From assembly GCA_030840645.1 (NCBI GenBank), contig JAVEEC010000032.1:1-45108 (forward strand): 45,108 nucleotides of DNA. Reading direction: 5' to 3'. Below are positions 36,346-44,665 of the stretch, piece by piece. How positions within the stretch are numbered: the first letter of the stretch is position 1; every line of letters begins with the position of its first letter. The position numbers and the translations under genes are program-made. The notes beneath the pieces were generated by a model. It did not search any database and was not told the DNA's origin. It was given only the letters and a program-made list of their open reading frames with translations. This stretch comes from Frankiaceae bacterium (GTDB taxonomy: Bacteria > Actinomycetota > Actinomycetes > BP-191).

Positions 36346-37164
36346 CTACGGCCCGGCGCCGTCCAGCAGCGGGAGAACGTCCCGCGCGAACGCGCGCCGC
36401 TGCCCCGCCGCGTCGCCGCCGACGAACGCCACGACGCACTCCGCGACCCCCGCCTCGCCGAGCGCGCGGATGCGCGCGGCGACCTCGCCTGCGGTCCCGG
36501 TGAGCGCGCGGTCGCGCTCGGCGGGGTCGCGGCCAGGCGCCCAGGACGCGAGGCGTTCCGCGGCCTCGTCCGGGGTCGACCCGAGGACGACCTGGCCGCC
36601 CCACGACACCACGACGTGCGGCGGCGCGGCGACGGCGGCGATCTCGGCAGGCGTTGCGGCCCAGGCGTTCCAGCCGTCCGCGACCTCGAAGGCCAGCGCC
36701 CGCGTCCGGTCGCCGGTCCCGCCGACCCAGACCTCGAGCCCTGGCACCGTGGCGCGCACGGCGGCGACCGTCGCGCGCAGCCTGTCGCGGCGACGTTCGC
36801 CCGGCAGGTGCGGCTGGCCGAGCAGGTCGTCCTCGACCGCGCTGCTCGCGTCGCCTGTGCCGAGGCCGAGCACGAAGCGTTCGCCCGCGACCGCGCGCAG
36901 CGTCCGCGCAAGGTGCGCGGTCATCGCGGGCGGGCGCATCGCGGCGCGGACCACCAGCGTCCGCAGCCCGATCGTCGACGTCACCGCGGCGGTGGCCGCC
37001 AGCGTCGTGAACGACTCCAGCACCGGCGTGCCCACGGGCGCGCCGAGCGGGACCAGGTGGTCGAACACCGACAGCGACGCGTACCCGAGATCCTCGGCCT
37101 CGCGCGCGACGTCGAGGAACGACGCGTCGATCCGGCGCTGCGGCAGCGCCGTGCCGACCCTCAT
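36346..37164 (-). CDS. Luciferase-like (LLM class) F420-dependent oxidoreductase
   Basis: The 272-residue TIM-barrel protein belongs to the bacterial luciferase-like family, whose actinomycete members mostly use coenzyme F420. It has MRVGTALPQRRID, EAEDLGYASLSVFDHL, TIGLRTLVVRA, RFVLGLGTGD and VWVGGTGDRTRALAFEVADGWN as family landmarks. It is shorter than average (usual 290-350) but not broken. The substrate is unknown. Its ATG overlaps the glucokinase stop by 4 bases, so it is translated as part of the glk unit. Confidence 0.88.
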   Translation of the reverse strand: MRVGTALPQRRIDASFLDVAREAEDLGYASLSVFDHLVPLGAPVGTPVLESFTTLAATAAVTSTIGLRTLVVRAAMRPPAMTAHLARTLRAVAGERFVLGLGTGDASSAVEDDLLGQPHLPGERRRDRLRATVAAVRATVPGLEVWVGGTGDRTRALAFEVADGWNAWAATPAEIAAVAAPPHVVVSWGGQVVLGSTPDEAAERLASWAPGRDPAERDRALTGTAGEVAARIRALGEAGVAECVVAFVGGDAAGQRRAFARDVLPLLDGAGP

Positions 37165-38096
37165 GGCCGCGCGAGGTCGGCGGCGCCGACGACGCCGGCG
37201 TCGTTGCCGAGGGCGGCGGGACGGATCGGGGCGACCGGCCGGTGCGCGACGCCGGAGAGGTGCTCGACGTAGGACTCCCGCGCCGGACCGAGCAGCAGCT
37301 CGCCCGCGTCCGCGACGCCGCCGCCCACGACGTACACCCCCGGGTCAAGGACGGCGGTCAGGTCGGCGAGCCCGCGCCCGAGCCAGCGGCCGATCACGTC
37401 GAACGCCGACACCGCGAGCGGGTCGCCCTCGCGCGCCGCCGCCGTGACGTGGACGCCGTCGATCTCGCCACCCCCCGCCAGGTCGAGCAGCCGCGCCGCG
37501 CGTTCCGGGTCGCGCTCGGCCTGCTCGCGCGCGTACCGCGTCAGCGCCGTGCCGCTGACGTACTGCTCCAGGCAGCCGCGGTTGCCGCAGCCGCAGGGCA
37601 GCCCGTCGGGAACGACGTTGAGGTGGCCCGGCTCGCCGGCGATCCCCCACCGGCCCCGGTAGAGCCGGCCGTCGATGACGATGCCGCCGCCGATGCCGGT
37701 GCCGACGGTGAGGCAGACCAGGTCGGGCTCGCCGCGCCCCGCGCCGAACCGGTGCTCGGCCCAGGCGGCGGCGTTCGCGTCGTTCTCGACGATGACGGGG
37801 ACGTCGACGCTCGCGCTGACGTGGTCGCGGACGGGGACGTTGCGCCAGGGCAGGTTCGGGGCGAACAGCATCGTGGTCCGGTCGGCGGAGACGTACCCCG
37901 CGGCCGCGACGCCGACCGCGACGACGTCGCGGCCCGCAGCCAGCTCCCGCACCACCTCGACCACCGCGTCGAGGGCGGCCTCGGCGTCGTCGTTCGGTGT
38001 CGGCCTGCGGGTCTCGGCAACGACCCGGCCCGCGCCGTCCACGACGCCACCGGCGACCTTGGTGCCGCCGATGTCGACCCCGATGGCGAGCGCCAT
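37161..38096 (-). CDS. glk: ROK-family glucokinase
   Basis: The enzyme phosphorylates glucose with ATP in the cytoplasm. The 311 residues have IGVDIGGTKVAGGVV (phosphate loop), VENDANAAA with the catalytic D106, LTVGTGIGGGIV, GEPGHLNV with H158 and the zinc motif CGCGNRGCLEQY (C168, C170, C175). These are the ROK marks, and the order matches Streptomyces GlkA, which also mediates carbon repression. The gene follows the ArsA and CPVC small-protein genes as in Streptomyces. The ATG shares one base with the upstream stop, and the stop overlaps the next gene by 4 bases. Confidence 0.94.
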   Translation of the reverse strand: MALAIGVDIGGTKVAGGVVDGAGRVVAETRRPTPNDDAEAALDAVVEVVRELAAGRDVVAVGVAAAGYVSADRTTMLFAPNLPWRNVPVRDHVSASVDVPVIVENDANAAAWAEHRFGAGRGEPDLVCLTVGTGIGGGIVIDGRLYRGRWGIAGEPGHLNVVPDGLPCGCGNRGCLEQYVSGTALTRYAREQAERDPERAARLLDLAGGGEIDGVHVTAAAREGDPLAVSAFDVIGRWLGRGLADLTAVLDPGVYVVGGGVADAGELLLGPARESYVEHLSGVAHRPVAPIRPAALGNDAGVVGAADLARP

Positions 38097-38392
38097 CAGG
38101 AGACGTCGATCCGCTCGACGGGGGCCGTCGCGCGCGACCGGCCCGCGCCGTGCTCCATCGCGTCGACGGCCGACCTGACCGCGAGCAGCAGCGCCGACGC
38201 GGCCTCGGAGAGATGCTCGAACAGCTCGGGCTGCGCGCCGCGCACCACCGACAGGAGCTGGCAGACGGGGCAGACGCGGCACTCCGGGCCGAGGTGTTCC
38301 GGCGCCGACGGTGCGTGCGCCCGCCACCACTCCTCGGCCGCGCCGAACAGCTTTGCGGCCTCCTCGGCGAGCGAGCCGACGGCGTCGGTCAC
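38096..38392 (-). CDS. Small CPVC-motif protein (DUF5304-like)
   Basis: The 98-residue protein has a helical N-terminus (TDAVGSLAEEAAKLFGAAEEWW), the motif CRVCPVCQLLSVVRG with three cysteines that may bind metal, a second helix (EHLSEAASALLLAVRSAVDA) and an acidic end (VERIDVS). It matches the small protein found between ArsA-like and glucokinase genes in Streptomyces. The function is unknown. The GTG start overlaps the ArsA stop by 4 bases, and its stop shares one base with the glk start. The tight coupling suggests that the three products are needed together. Confidence 0.8.
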   Translation of the reverse strand: MTDAVGSLAEEAAKLFGAAEEWWRAHAPSAPEHLGPECRVCPVCQLLSVVRGAQPELFEHLSEAASALLLAVRSAVDAMEHGAGRSRATAPVERIDVS

Positions 38393-39573
38393 GGCGTCGC
38401 GCTCCACTGCTCGGGGTCGGGCGCGAACGACACCACGAGCCGCCCCTCGGCCAGTGCCGCGCCGGACACCGCACAGCGGCGCAGCGCGCTCGGCAGCGCG
38501 AGCACCCGCCGCCGCGAGCCGACCGTGACGACCAGCTCGTCGCCCTTGCGGACCAGGTCGAGGTCGCGTTTGTCGGCGAGCGGCAGGTCGAGCGCGAGGT
38601 CGAAGCCCGTCTCCGTCCGCGTCACCGACATCAGCTCCCGCGCGGGGGGCAGCGCGAGCGGGTCGGTGGCGCCGTACGCCTCCGCGCCGAACGCCGCCAG
38701 CTCCTCCAGGCCGACCGGCTCGCCGGCGCGGTACGGCGACAGCCAGACCGGCAGCGGCGCGAACGACTGCCGCACCTCGTCGAGCTGGATCGCCTGCGCC
38801 GCAACCCATCCGGCCCGCCACGCGTCACCACCGGCGGGGAACACGCGGTTGGCGACGACGCCGTCGACGCGGTACCCGTAGAGGCTCAACGACGTCAGCG
38901 TCCGCCGCGCCTCGGCGACGACGACCGCCTCCGGTGTGAGGACGAGCCTGACCGTCGAACGCTGCGGGTCGGTCAGCAGCGCGCGGACCTCGGACAGCTC
39001 GGCGTGGAGGCGTTCGACGGCGGCGAACACGCGGTCCTGGGGCACCGGCAGCGCGGTCCGCGCCAGCACGGGCCGCATCGCGCGCGCGACCCGGCGGCCG
39101 ACCGGGAACACCCGGTCCATGTACCAGGACAGCGCCTCCGGCAGCGCGAGCAGCCGCAGCGTGTCCGCCGTCGGCGCGCAGTCCACGACGACCAGGTCCC
39201 ACCGGCCCGACGTCACCTGCGCGCGGACCTCCAACAGCGCCATGACCTCCTCGGCGCCGGGCAGGACGGTCAGCTCCTCGGCCGCCATCGGGTCGATGCC
39301 GGAGCGGGCCAGCACCGTCATCAGGTAGTCCTGCACCTCGCGCCAGGAACGCTCGAACGAGCGCTGCGCGTCGATCTGCTGGCCGTACAGCCCGCCGTCG
39401 ATCTCGGTCGGCTCCGGGCCGAGCGGCGCGTCGACAGCATCCGCGAGCGAGTGCGCCGGGTCGGTCGAGACGACCAGCGTCTTGAGGCCGCGCCCCGCCG
39501 CGAGCGTCGCCGTCGCCGCCGAGGCCGTCGTCTTCCCGACCCCGCCCTTGCCGGTGAACAGGAGGACGCGCAC
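38389..39573 (-). CDS. ArsA/GET3-family ATPase with C-terminal HSP20-like domain
   Basis: The 394-residue ATPase has the deviant P-loop GKGGVGKTT (8-16), VVSTDPAHSLADA (switch), VVVDCAPTADTLRLL and VVANRVFP, the marks of the ArsA/GET3 group. The last ~95 residues (from GFDLALDLPLADKRD) fit the alpha-crystallin/HSP20-like domain found at the end of many bacterial ArsA homologues. Arsenite export is unlikely, because there is no arsB or arsR near and the cysteines of ArsA are missing. A client-protein handling role is possible. The GTG start has TAGCCT 7 bases upstream. Confidence 0.9.
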   Translation of the reverse strand: MRVLLFTGKGGVGKTTASAATATLAAGRGLKTLVVSTDPAHSLADAVDAPLGPEPTEIDGGLYGQQIDAQRSFERSWREVQDYLMTVLARSGIDPMAAEELTVLPGAEEVMALLEVRAQVTSGRWDLVVVDCAPTADTLRLLALPEALSWYMDRVFPVGRRVARAMRPVLARTALPVPQDRVFAAVERLHAELSEVRALLTDPQRSTVRLVLTPEAVVVAEARRTLTSLSLYGYRVDGVVANRVFPAGGDAWRAGWVAAQAIQLDEVRQSFAPLPVWLSPYRAGEPVGLEELAAFGAEAYGATDPLALPPARELMSVTRTETGFDLALDLPLADKRDLDLVRKGDELVVTVGSRRRVLALPSALRRCAVSGAALAEGRLVVSFAPDPEQWSATP

Positions 39574-39580
39574 GTCGGCC

Positions 39581-39586
39581 AGGCTA
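39581..39586 (-). promoter_or_regulatory. -10 element before the ArsA-like gene, overlapping a stop codon
   Basis: TAGCCT on the minus strand lies 7 bases before the GTG at 39573. Its TAG (39586-39584) is the stop codon of the site-2 protease gene. Confidence 0.5.
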
Positions 39587-40960
39587 GCGGTGCGGCGCGG
39601 ACGCGCCCAAACCGGCGTTGTCCGCGATCAGCTGCAGCACCTCGGCGAAGCCCGGCAGGTCGCGGACCGGCGCGAGCGCGGCGTCGCGGCGGACCTCGTC
39701 GGCACGGTCGAATCCCAGCCGCGCGGCGACGTCCAGCGCGTCGAGCGCGCCGCTCGCGTCGCCGGAACGCGCGCGTGCCCGCGCGGTCGTGTACGCGACG
39801 TCCGGGTCGCCCCCCGTCTCGATCGCGCGCGCGCCCCAGCGCGCCGCGTCCGCGTACCGCCCGGCGCCGTAGAGCCCGTACAGCATGCCCGCCGCGCCCT
39901 CGCCGGTGAGGTGCCCGAGCAGCGCGTCGAAGTCCTCGCCGCGCCGCGCCAGCAGCGCGACCAGCTCGCGTACCGCCCAGAGCGGTGGTCGGGCCTTCAG
40001 CGACATGTCGAGGCGTTCGCGGGCGAGCCGGTCCTGGCCGTTCGCGAGCAGCACCGCGGCCTCGAACGTCGGGTCGATCCGCGTCCCCTCCGGCAGCCCC
40101 TCGAGCAGCACGTCCTGCGCGTCGCGCGGCCGGTCGAGCCGCAGCAGCGCCATCGCGCGGAGGAGCGCGACGGCCGGCCCCCAGCCCGCTGGCGCGTGCC
40201 CCCGCTCCGGCAGGTCGCGCAGCGCGTCCTCCGGGCGGCCGTCGGCGATCGCAGCCTCCGCGGCGTTCAGGCGGTCGCCGAACGGATCCCGCTGCGCGCT
40301 GCGCAGCGACCGGATCGTCTGCACGTTGCCCATCGCGATGTAGAGCACGATCACCGCCGCGATCGGCTGCCCCGCGGCGAACGCGAGGACGGCCACGACC
40401 GCCGCCGCGCCCGCGGATAGGTACGCCGTGCGCCGCAGCCGGACCCGGTCGTCGCCAGGCATGAGGGCGAGCACCACCTGGCCGCCGTCGAGCGGCAGGA
40501 TCGGGAGGAGGTTCAGCAGCCCCCAGAAGACGTTCACGAACACCGCCGCGCGGAACCCGTTGTCCAGCAACGTGCCCGGCTCCGGGTGGACCGCGCGGTA
40601 GGCGAACAGCACGGCGATCCCAAACGCCATCCCCGCGGCGGGACCGGCCAGGCTGACCGCGACCCGGCGGGCGCGGCTCGCGCGGCCCGGCCGCCATGTC
40701 GTCAGCCCCGCGAGTCCGTACAGGTCGATGCGCGGCTCGCCGCCGACCGGCGCCGCGACGAGCGCGTGGCCGAGCTCGTGCGCGATGACCGACACCGTCG
40801 CGACGACCAGCCAGACCAGCGCGAACGAAGGCCCGCCGCCCGCCGACAGGCCGAACAGCGCGACGACGACCAGGAAGCTGGCGTGGACGTCGACGGGGAA
40901 GCCGAGCAGCCGGAACGACAGCAGACCGCGGCTGCCCGCGGCGGGCGCGGGCAGCGCCAC
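39584..40960 (-). CDS. Site-2 protease family (M50) membrane metalloprotease with TPR-like tail
   Basis: The 458-residue protein has about six membrane helices in the first 225 residues. The zinc motif HELGH (H61, E62, H65) lies in one helix, and LLPILPLDGGQV (D158) supplies the third ligand, as in SpoIVFB/Rv-type S2P enzymes. The C-terminal ~230 residues form a soluble helical repeat region (AEAAIADGRPEDALRDL; ARARARSGDASGALDALD) like TPRs, which could recruit substrates. It probably cleaves a membrane protein within the bilayer. No obvious anti-sigma substrate is adjacent, but one candidate is the protein at 15501. It starts at GTG 40960, 2 bases after the upstream stop. Confidence 0.9.
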   Translation of the reverse strand: MALPAPAAGSRGLLSFRLLGFPVDVHASFLVVVALFGLSAGGGPSFALVWLVVATVSVIAHELGHALVAAPVGGEPRIDLYGLAGLTTWRPGRASRARRVAVSLAGPAAGMAFGIAVLFAYRAVHPEPGTLLDNGFRAAVFVNVFWGLLNLLPILPLDGGQVVLALMPGDDRVRLRRTAYLSAGAAAVVAVLAFAAGQPIAAVIVLYIAMGNVQTIRSLRSAQRDPFGDRLNAAEAAIADGRPEDALRDLPERGHAPAGWGPAVALLRAMALLRLDRPRDAQDVLLEGLPEGTRIDPTFEAAVLLANGQDRLARERLDMSLKARPPLWAVRELVALLARRGEDFDALLGHLTGEGAAGMLYGLYGAGRYADAARWGARAIETGGDPDVAYTTARARARSGDASGALDALDVAARLGFDRADEVRRDAALAPVRDLPGFAEVLQLIADNAGLGASAPHR

Positions 40961-40962
40961 CG

Positions 40963-41406
40963 TCAGCCGCCGGACCGTTGCGACTCGACGCGCTTCTTCA
41001 GCTCCTTGAGAGCCGTGTCCATAACGACCTTCTCGGCCTTGCGCTTGAACATCCCGAGCATCGGGATGCCGGTGTCGATGGTCAGCGAGTACGTCACGTC
41101 GGTGGCATCCGGCGTCCCGCCCAGGACGTACGAGCCGGAGTTCTCCTTGAGGCTGCCGGACTCGAGCTCCCAGCTCACCTCGCGGTCGTCGTCGTAGGTG
41201 TAGCGCAGGGTGTAGTCGGCCTTCATCACGCCCGCGTCGACGACGAACCGCGCCGTCTCCGCCCGTCCGTCAGGACCCGTCGACAGGACTTCCGCCGTCT
41301 TGATGAACCCCGCCCACTGCGGGTACGCCGCGTAGTCCGCGATGACGGCCATCACCTCGGCCGGCGTGGCGTTGATCGTGATCGAGCTGCTCGCCTGGTC
41401 CGCCAT
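40963..41406 (-). CDS. START-like (SRPBCC) protein
   Basis: The 147-residue protein has the polyketide cyclase/dehydrase-like fold signature: SSSITINATPAEVMAVIADY, YPQWAGFIKTAEVLS, DYTLRYTYDDDREVSWEL and a long C-terminal helix (VVMDTALKELKKRVE). It binds a hydrophobic ligand in a helix-grip cavity, but which one is unknown. A homologue sits beside the ArsA/glucokinase genes in Streptomyces. TAGGCT 8 bases before the ATG makes it the likely first gene of the run through M50, ArsA and glk. Confidence 0.88.
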   Translation of the reverse strand: MADQASSSITINATPAEVMAVIADYAAYPQWAGFIKTAEVLSTGPDGRAETARFVVDAGVMKADYTLRYTYDDDREVSWELESGSLKENSGSYVLGGTPDATDVTYSLTIDTGIPMLGMFKRKAEKVVMDTALKELKKRVESQRSGG

Positions 41407-41414
41407 GGTTGGTG

Positions 41415-41420
41415 AGCCTA
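41415..41420 (-). promoter_or_regulatory. -10 element of a leaderless promoter (START-like gene)
   Basis: TAGGCT on the minus strand ends 8 bases before the ATG at 41406. Confidence 0.5.
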
Positions 41421-41425
41421 GTTGG

Positions 41426-42190
41426 TCACCACTGGAGGACGTACGGCGTACCACTGCCGCGGAAGTAGCCGACGTTGACGCACTCGGTCCGCCCGATCCT
41501 CGCGTACGGCACCAGCGGCTGGTGCACGTGGCCGAACAGCACCAGGTCCGGCTGGGTGTCGCGGATCGCGTCGAGGACCGCCTCGGAGCCGCGTTCGAAC
41601 CGCCTCGCGGCGGTGTCGTAGACCAGCCACGGCCAGTGCGGCGGGATGTGGCAGCAGAGGACGTCGACCGCACCGACGGCCGCGACCTTGGCCGCGTAGA
41701 CGTCGTCGTCCAGCTCGGTCGGCGTCCGCATGGGCGTGCGCAACCCGCCCCCGACGAAGCCGAACGTCCGCCCCCCGATCTCCGTCGTCTCGCCGTCGAG
41801 GACGGTGATGCCGTCGCGCACGTAGTCGGCGTAGAGGTGCGGGAGGTCGACGTTGCCGTACGTCAGGTAGGTCGGCGTCGGGAACGCCGCGAACAGCGCC
41901 GCGTACTGCGCCCGGATCGCGCGTTCCATCACGGCGTACCTGTCCTCGCCGGCGCCGGACCAGAGCTGCTGCGACCACGCGCGCGCGTCGTCGAAGCGGC
42001 GCGCCGTCCGCAGCTCGACCAGCTTCTCGACGGCCGCGACGCCGAACAGGTCGGCCATGATCCCGGAGTGGTCGGCGTAGTCGATGAAGTGGATCAGGTC
42101 GCCGAGGCAGACCAGCGCGTCGGCGCCGTCACCGGCGCGCGCGAGGGCGTCCGTGGCCCCGTGGACGTCGCTGACGACGTGGACGCGCAT
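41426..42190 (-). CDS. Calcineurin-like metallophosphoesterase
   Basis: The 254-residue enzyme has the two-metal phosphoesterase motifs in order: SDVHGATD (DxH), CLGDLIHFIDY (GD), LTYGNVDLPH (GNxD), CCHIPPHW and FGHVHQPLV (GHxH). It hydrolyses a phosphoester or cyclic nucleotide, but the substrate is unknown. A cyclic-nucleotide phosphodiesterase would fit the cyclase-like and CRP-like genes in this window, which is inference. There is no signal peptide. The ATG at 42190 has TACGCT 6 bases upstream. Confidence 0.92.
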   Translation of the reverse strand: MRVHVVSDVHGATDALARAGDGADALVCLGDLIHFIDYADHSGIMADLFGVAAVEKLVELRTARRFDDARAWSQQLWSGAGEDRYAVMERAIRAQYAALFAAFPTPTYLTYGNVDLPHLYADYVRDGITVLDGETTEIGGRTFGFVGGGLRTPMRTPTELDDDVYAAKVAAVGAVDVLCCHIPPHWPWLVYDTAARRFERGSEAVLDAIRDTQPDLVLFGHVHQPLVPYARIGRTECVNVGYFRGSGTPYVLQW

Positions 42191-42196
42191 GAGGCG

Positions 42197-42202
42197 AGCG
42201 TA
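42197..42202 (-). promoter_or_regulatory. -10 element of a leaderless promoter (metallophosphoesterase)
   Basis: TACGCT on the minus strand ends 6 bases before the ATG at 42190. Confidence 0.45.
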
Positions 42203-42207
42203 CGTCC

Positions 42208-43005
42208 CTAGCGCGGGTAGTCCACGACGACGAGGACGTTCACGATGCCGTCAACGCCCGTGACGTTCCCCGCGAGCCGCCAGCGCGCCGCGCCTGGCGC
42301 ACTGTCGTGCCACGACCTGGAGCCGCCGCAGACCAGGCCGTAACGCCGGGCGCCGCCGCTGAGCTCTCCGCTGCCCTGGCCCCACATGCCGCAGGGCAGC
42401 ACGGCCATCGCGTAGCTGCCGTACCGGCCGCCCGCCGCCTCGGCGAGCGCGAACGTCCCTGCTGTCGTGTGCACCACCCGGACGCCCGTGCCACCGCCCT
42501 CGGCGGCGCGGACCACGTGCATCGACGGCTGCCACGGCCGGACCCGCCAGCCGGGCGCCGTGACCGTCACCGACGTCACGGCGTCCCAGGCGGCGATGTA
42601 CACCGTCGATGCGATGCGGTGGCCGTTCGAGGAGAACTTCATCGTGAACGGCGTCTCCGTCGGGTCGGCGCACGTCGCGCCAGGACAGTCCGGCGTCGCG
42701 GCGCCGGGACCGTAGACCGACACCCAGCCGTCCGTGCCCCAGTCGACGCGGGTCGTGGTGAACGCGTTCTCGTGCGTCTTGTTCGCGCCGCTGCCCTTGA
42801 CGCCGAACAGCGCGACGGTCGCGCCCGCGCCGCCCGCCTTCGCGGTCATCGTGCCGGTGAGGAGCGCCGTTCCCGGACCGGTCCTGCTGACGACCCAGCC
42901 GCTCGCGCGCGGCGCGGCGACGGCGGGCCCGTACGGCGCCAGCCCGGCGAACACGCCGCAGGCGGTGAGCAGCCGGACGAACGCGTGTGCGCGATGCCGA
43001 CGCAT
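42208..43005 (-). CDS. Secreted protein of unknown function
   Basis: The 265-residue protein has a signal peptide (FVRLLTACGVFAGLAPYGPAV, cut near residue 31, AVA-AP). The mature part is rich in Gly, Thr and Val with many short strands, and contains cysteine pairs (DCPGATC; PCGMW...LVCGG), as expected for an extracellular beta protein. GAGGGGA lies upstream of the ATG at 43005. It is divergent from another small secreted protein, with 137 bases between. I recognise no domain. Confidence 0.75.
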   Translation of the reverse strand: MRRHRAHAFVRLLTACGVFAGLAPYGPAVAAPRASGWVVSRTGPGTALLTGTMTAKAGGAGATVALFGVKGSGANKTHENAFTTTRVDWGTDGWVSVYGPGAATPDCPGATCADPTETPFTMKFSSNGHRIASTVYIAAWDAVTSVTVTAPGWRVRPWQPSMHVVRAAEGGGTGVRVVHTTAGTFALAEAAGGRYGSYAMAVLPCGMWGQGSGELSGGARRYGLVCGGSRSWHDSAPGAARWRLAGNVTGVDGIVNVLVVVDYPR

Positions 43006-43142
43006 GGTGACTCCCCTCGGTCGCTCGCCCTCTTCGACGGGGAACCGCGCCGCTCCTCCCCGACGGATGTAAGGGAATGCGCCCCCGACCGTGCAGGAGG
43101 TGTGCCCGGCAGCCCGCCGGGCCCCTACACCGGGAGACGACC

Positions 43143-43673
43143 ATGAGGACCGATCGAGGACGACGTCTCGGAACACTGCTCGCGGCGGCCGTTGTCGTCG
43201 CCGCCGGGCTGCTCGCGCCGCCGGCGCAGGCAGCCGACATCCCCGCGTACGGCAGCATCACCATCTCCGACGACGGCACTGGGTTCGTCCCGGTCTGGAC
43301 GTACGACCCGGCGCTGTGGGACTGCAGCACCGAGGTCGTCGGGCCGTTCCAGGCACCCTCCGCGGTGACCGTCACGTGCCGCGCGCCCGGACTCGCCGAG
43401 CAGTCGGCGTTCGGCTGCCCGCTGATGATCCTCACGACGCACACGAGCGGGCTGGCGGCGCGCGCGGGTGGCCGCGCCGAGTGCACCACCTCGATCGACA
43501 CCGGCGTCATCTCGGGCGTGAACACGGCCGTGCGTTCCGGCAACCTCGGTCACGCCGAGGCGATCACGTGTACCGCGTACACGAACAGCGTCGCGCTGAT
43601 CCCGCCGTACAGCGTCACCTGCAACGAGCCCGGGCTGCCGACCCTCGACGCGGCTCCGGCGGTCGTTCCCTAG
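43143..43673 (+). CDS. Small secreted protein of unknown function
   Basis: The 176-residue protein has a clear signal peptide (LGTLLAAAVVVAAGLLAPPA, cut after AQA, about residue 31). The mature ~145 residues carry seven cysteines (DCSTEV, VTCRAPG, GCPLM, ECTTS, TCTAY, TCNEPG), likely for disulfides, and beta-type sequence. GGGAGA lies 6 bases before the ATG. The TAG stop shares a CTAG with the convergent zinc-ribbon gene. It is divergent from the secreted protein at 42208, so the two may share a regulatory region. Confidence 0.75.
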   Translation: MRTDRGRRLGTLLAAAVVVAAGLLAPPAQAADIPAYGSITISDDGTGFVPVWTYDPALWDCSTEVVGPFQAPSAVTVTCRAPGLAEQSAFGCPLMILTTHTSGLAARAGGRAECTTSIDTGVISGVNTAVRSGNLGHAEAITCTAYTNSVALIPPYSVTCNEPGLPTLDAAPAVVP

Positions 43674-44191
43674 CCGATGATCGTGCCGTCGCCGACGGCG
43701 GGTCCGTTGTTGCTCGACTGGCCGGGGCTCTGCTGGGTGGTCCCGGGAACGCCGTTGTCCGGCTGCTTGGGGACCTTGGTGCCGAGCAGCGTGATCACCG
43801 CGAGCAGCAGGAGGAACACGCCGACTGCCGCGAACGACACGAGCAGCAGCCTGCGCTTCGCCCCCTTCGGGTCCGCGGTCCTGGCGATGTGGCCGCCGAA
43901 CGGCGCCCCGCAGGTGCCGCACGCGTTCAGGTCGAGGTGGTTGCGCGCCTGGCACATGACGCACGGCCAGGTCGGCTGCGGCGCGGCGGGGTCCGCACGT
44001 GGCCCGTCGAGGACGGTCGCGAGTGGCGCGGTCAGGGGGTCGACGGAGGCTGCGCGCGTCCCGGACGCGACCGCGGCGGCTACGGGAACCGGCTCCGGCT
44101 TGGGTCGCAGGTCGGTCCAGCACAACGTGCACCACGGATCGCCCGCGCGCACGGTGGCAGCGCAGGACGGGCAGCTCGACACCGTCGCCAT
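43670..44191 (-). CDS. Zinc-ribbon membrane protein
   Basis: The 173-residue protein has two zinc modules before one membrane helix. The first is SCPSCAATVRAGDPWCTLCW (two CxxC pairs). The second is WPCVMCQARNHLDLNACGTC, a RanBP2-type zinc finger with the conserved Trp and Asn. A basic stretch (PKGAKRR) leads into LLLVSFAAVGVFLLLLAVI, then a Gln/Ser/Gly-rich external tail. With zinc modules inside and a short tail outside, it may be a membrane adaptor. The function is unknown. Its stop overlaps the convergent secreted-protein gene in CTAG. Confidence 0.8.
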   Translation of the reverse strand: MATVSSCPSCAATVRAGDPWCTLCWTDLRPKPEPVPVAAAVASGTRAASVDPLTAPLATVLDGPRADPAAPQPTWPCVMCQARNHLDLNACGTCGAPFGGHIARTADPKGAKRRLLLVSFAAVGVFLLLLAVITLLGTKVPKQPDNGVPGTTQQSPGQSSNNGPAVGDGTIIG

Positions 44192-44214
44192 GCCCGGTCT
44201 ATCGGCCGAATGGC

Positions 44215-44649
44215 CTAGTGACCTTTAGCCGCCGCTTTCGTGCCGTACGGCGTGCCGGGCGGGCGGCCCGCCTCCAGAGCGTCCTTGAGCGCGTTCAGCC
44301 CGCGCTTGAGGCGGACGCAGTGGGCGGTGCGGACCCGCACCGCGCGGCGCGCCAGGCGGCGCGGCTCGCCGGTCACCGGCTCGGTGGCGCTGCCGCGCCT
44401 GGTCGGGTCGGCGCGCAGGTAGTAGTGCACGATCGCGCCGTCGCCCCAGGGCTCGACCCAGAACTCGTTCGAACCGACGAGGGCACCCGTCACCGTGAGC
44501 CGAACGCCCTCGTCGCCCCTGTCCATGAACACCGCGACGTCGAGGTCCGGCCAGAGCGACCGCCACAACGCGGGGTCGCGCAGCGCCGCGGCCACGACGG
44601 CCGGCGGCGCCACGACGAACGTCTCGTCGATCACGTCCACCAGCGGCAC
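44215..44649 (-). CDS. START-like (SRPBCC) protein
   Basis: The 144-residue protein has the helix-grip pattern: VDVIDETFVVAPPAVVAAAL, WRSLWPDLDVAVFMDRGDEG, LVGSNEFWVEPWGDGAIVHY and a C-terminal helix LKRGLNALKDALEAG. It probably binds a hydrophobic ligand, unknown here. The GTG start at 44649 was chosen because the homology begins there and a GATACT hexamer ends 6 bases upstream. It is unrelated in detail to the START-like protein at 40963. Confidence 0.82.
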   Translation of the reverse strand: MPLVDVIDETFVVAPPAVVAAALRDPALWRSLWPDLDVAVFMDRGDEGVRLTVTGALVGSNEFWVEPWGDGAIVHYYLRADPTRRGSATEPVTGEPRRLARRAVRVRTAHCVRLKRGLNALKDALEAGRPPGTPYGTKAAAKGH

Positions 44650-44665
44650 GCCGCCAGTATCGCGG

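Noticed and set aside
38389-39573. Arsenite efflux ATPase
   Set aside because: It has only one ATPase half, lacks the As-binding cysteines, has an HSP20-like tail and no arsenic genes around it.
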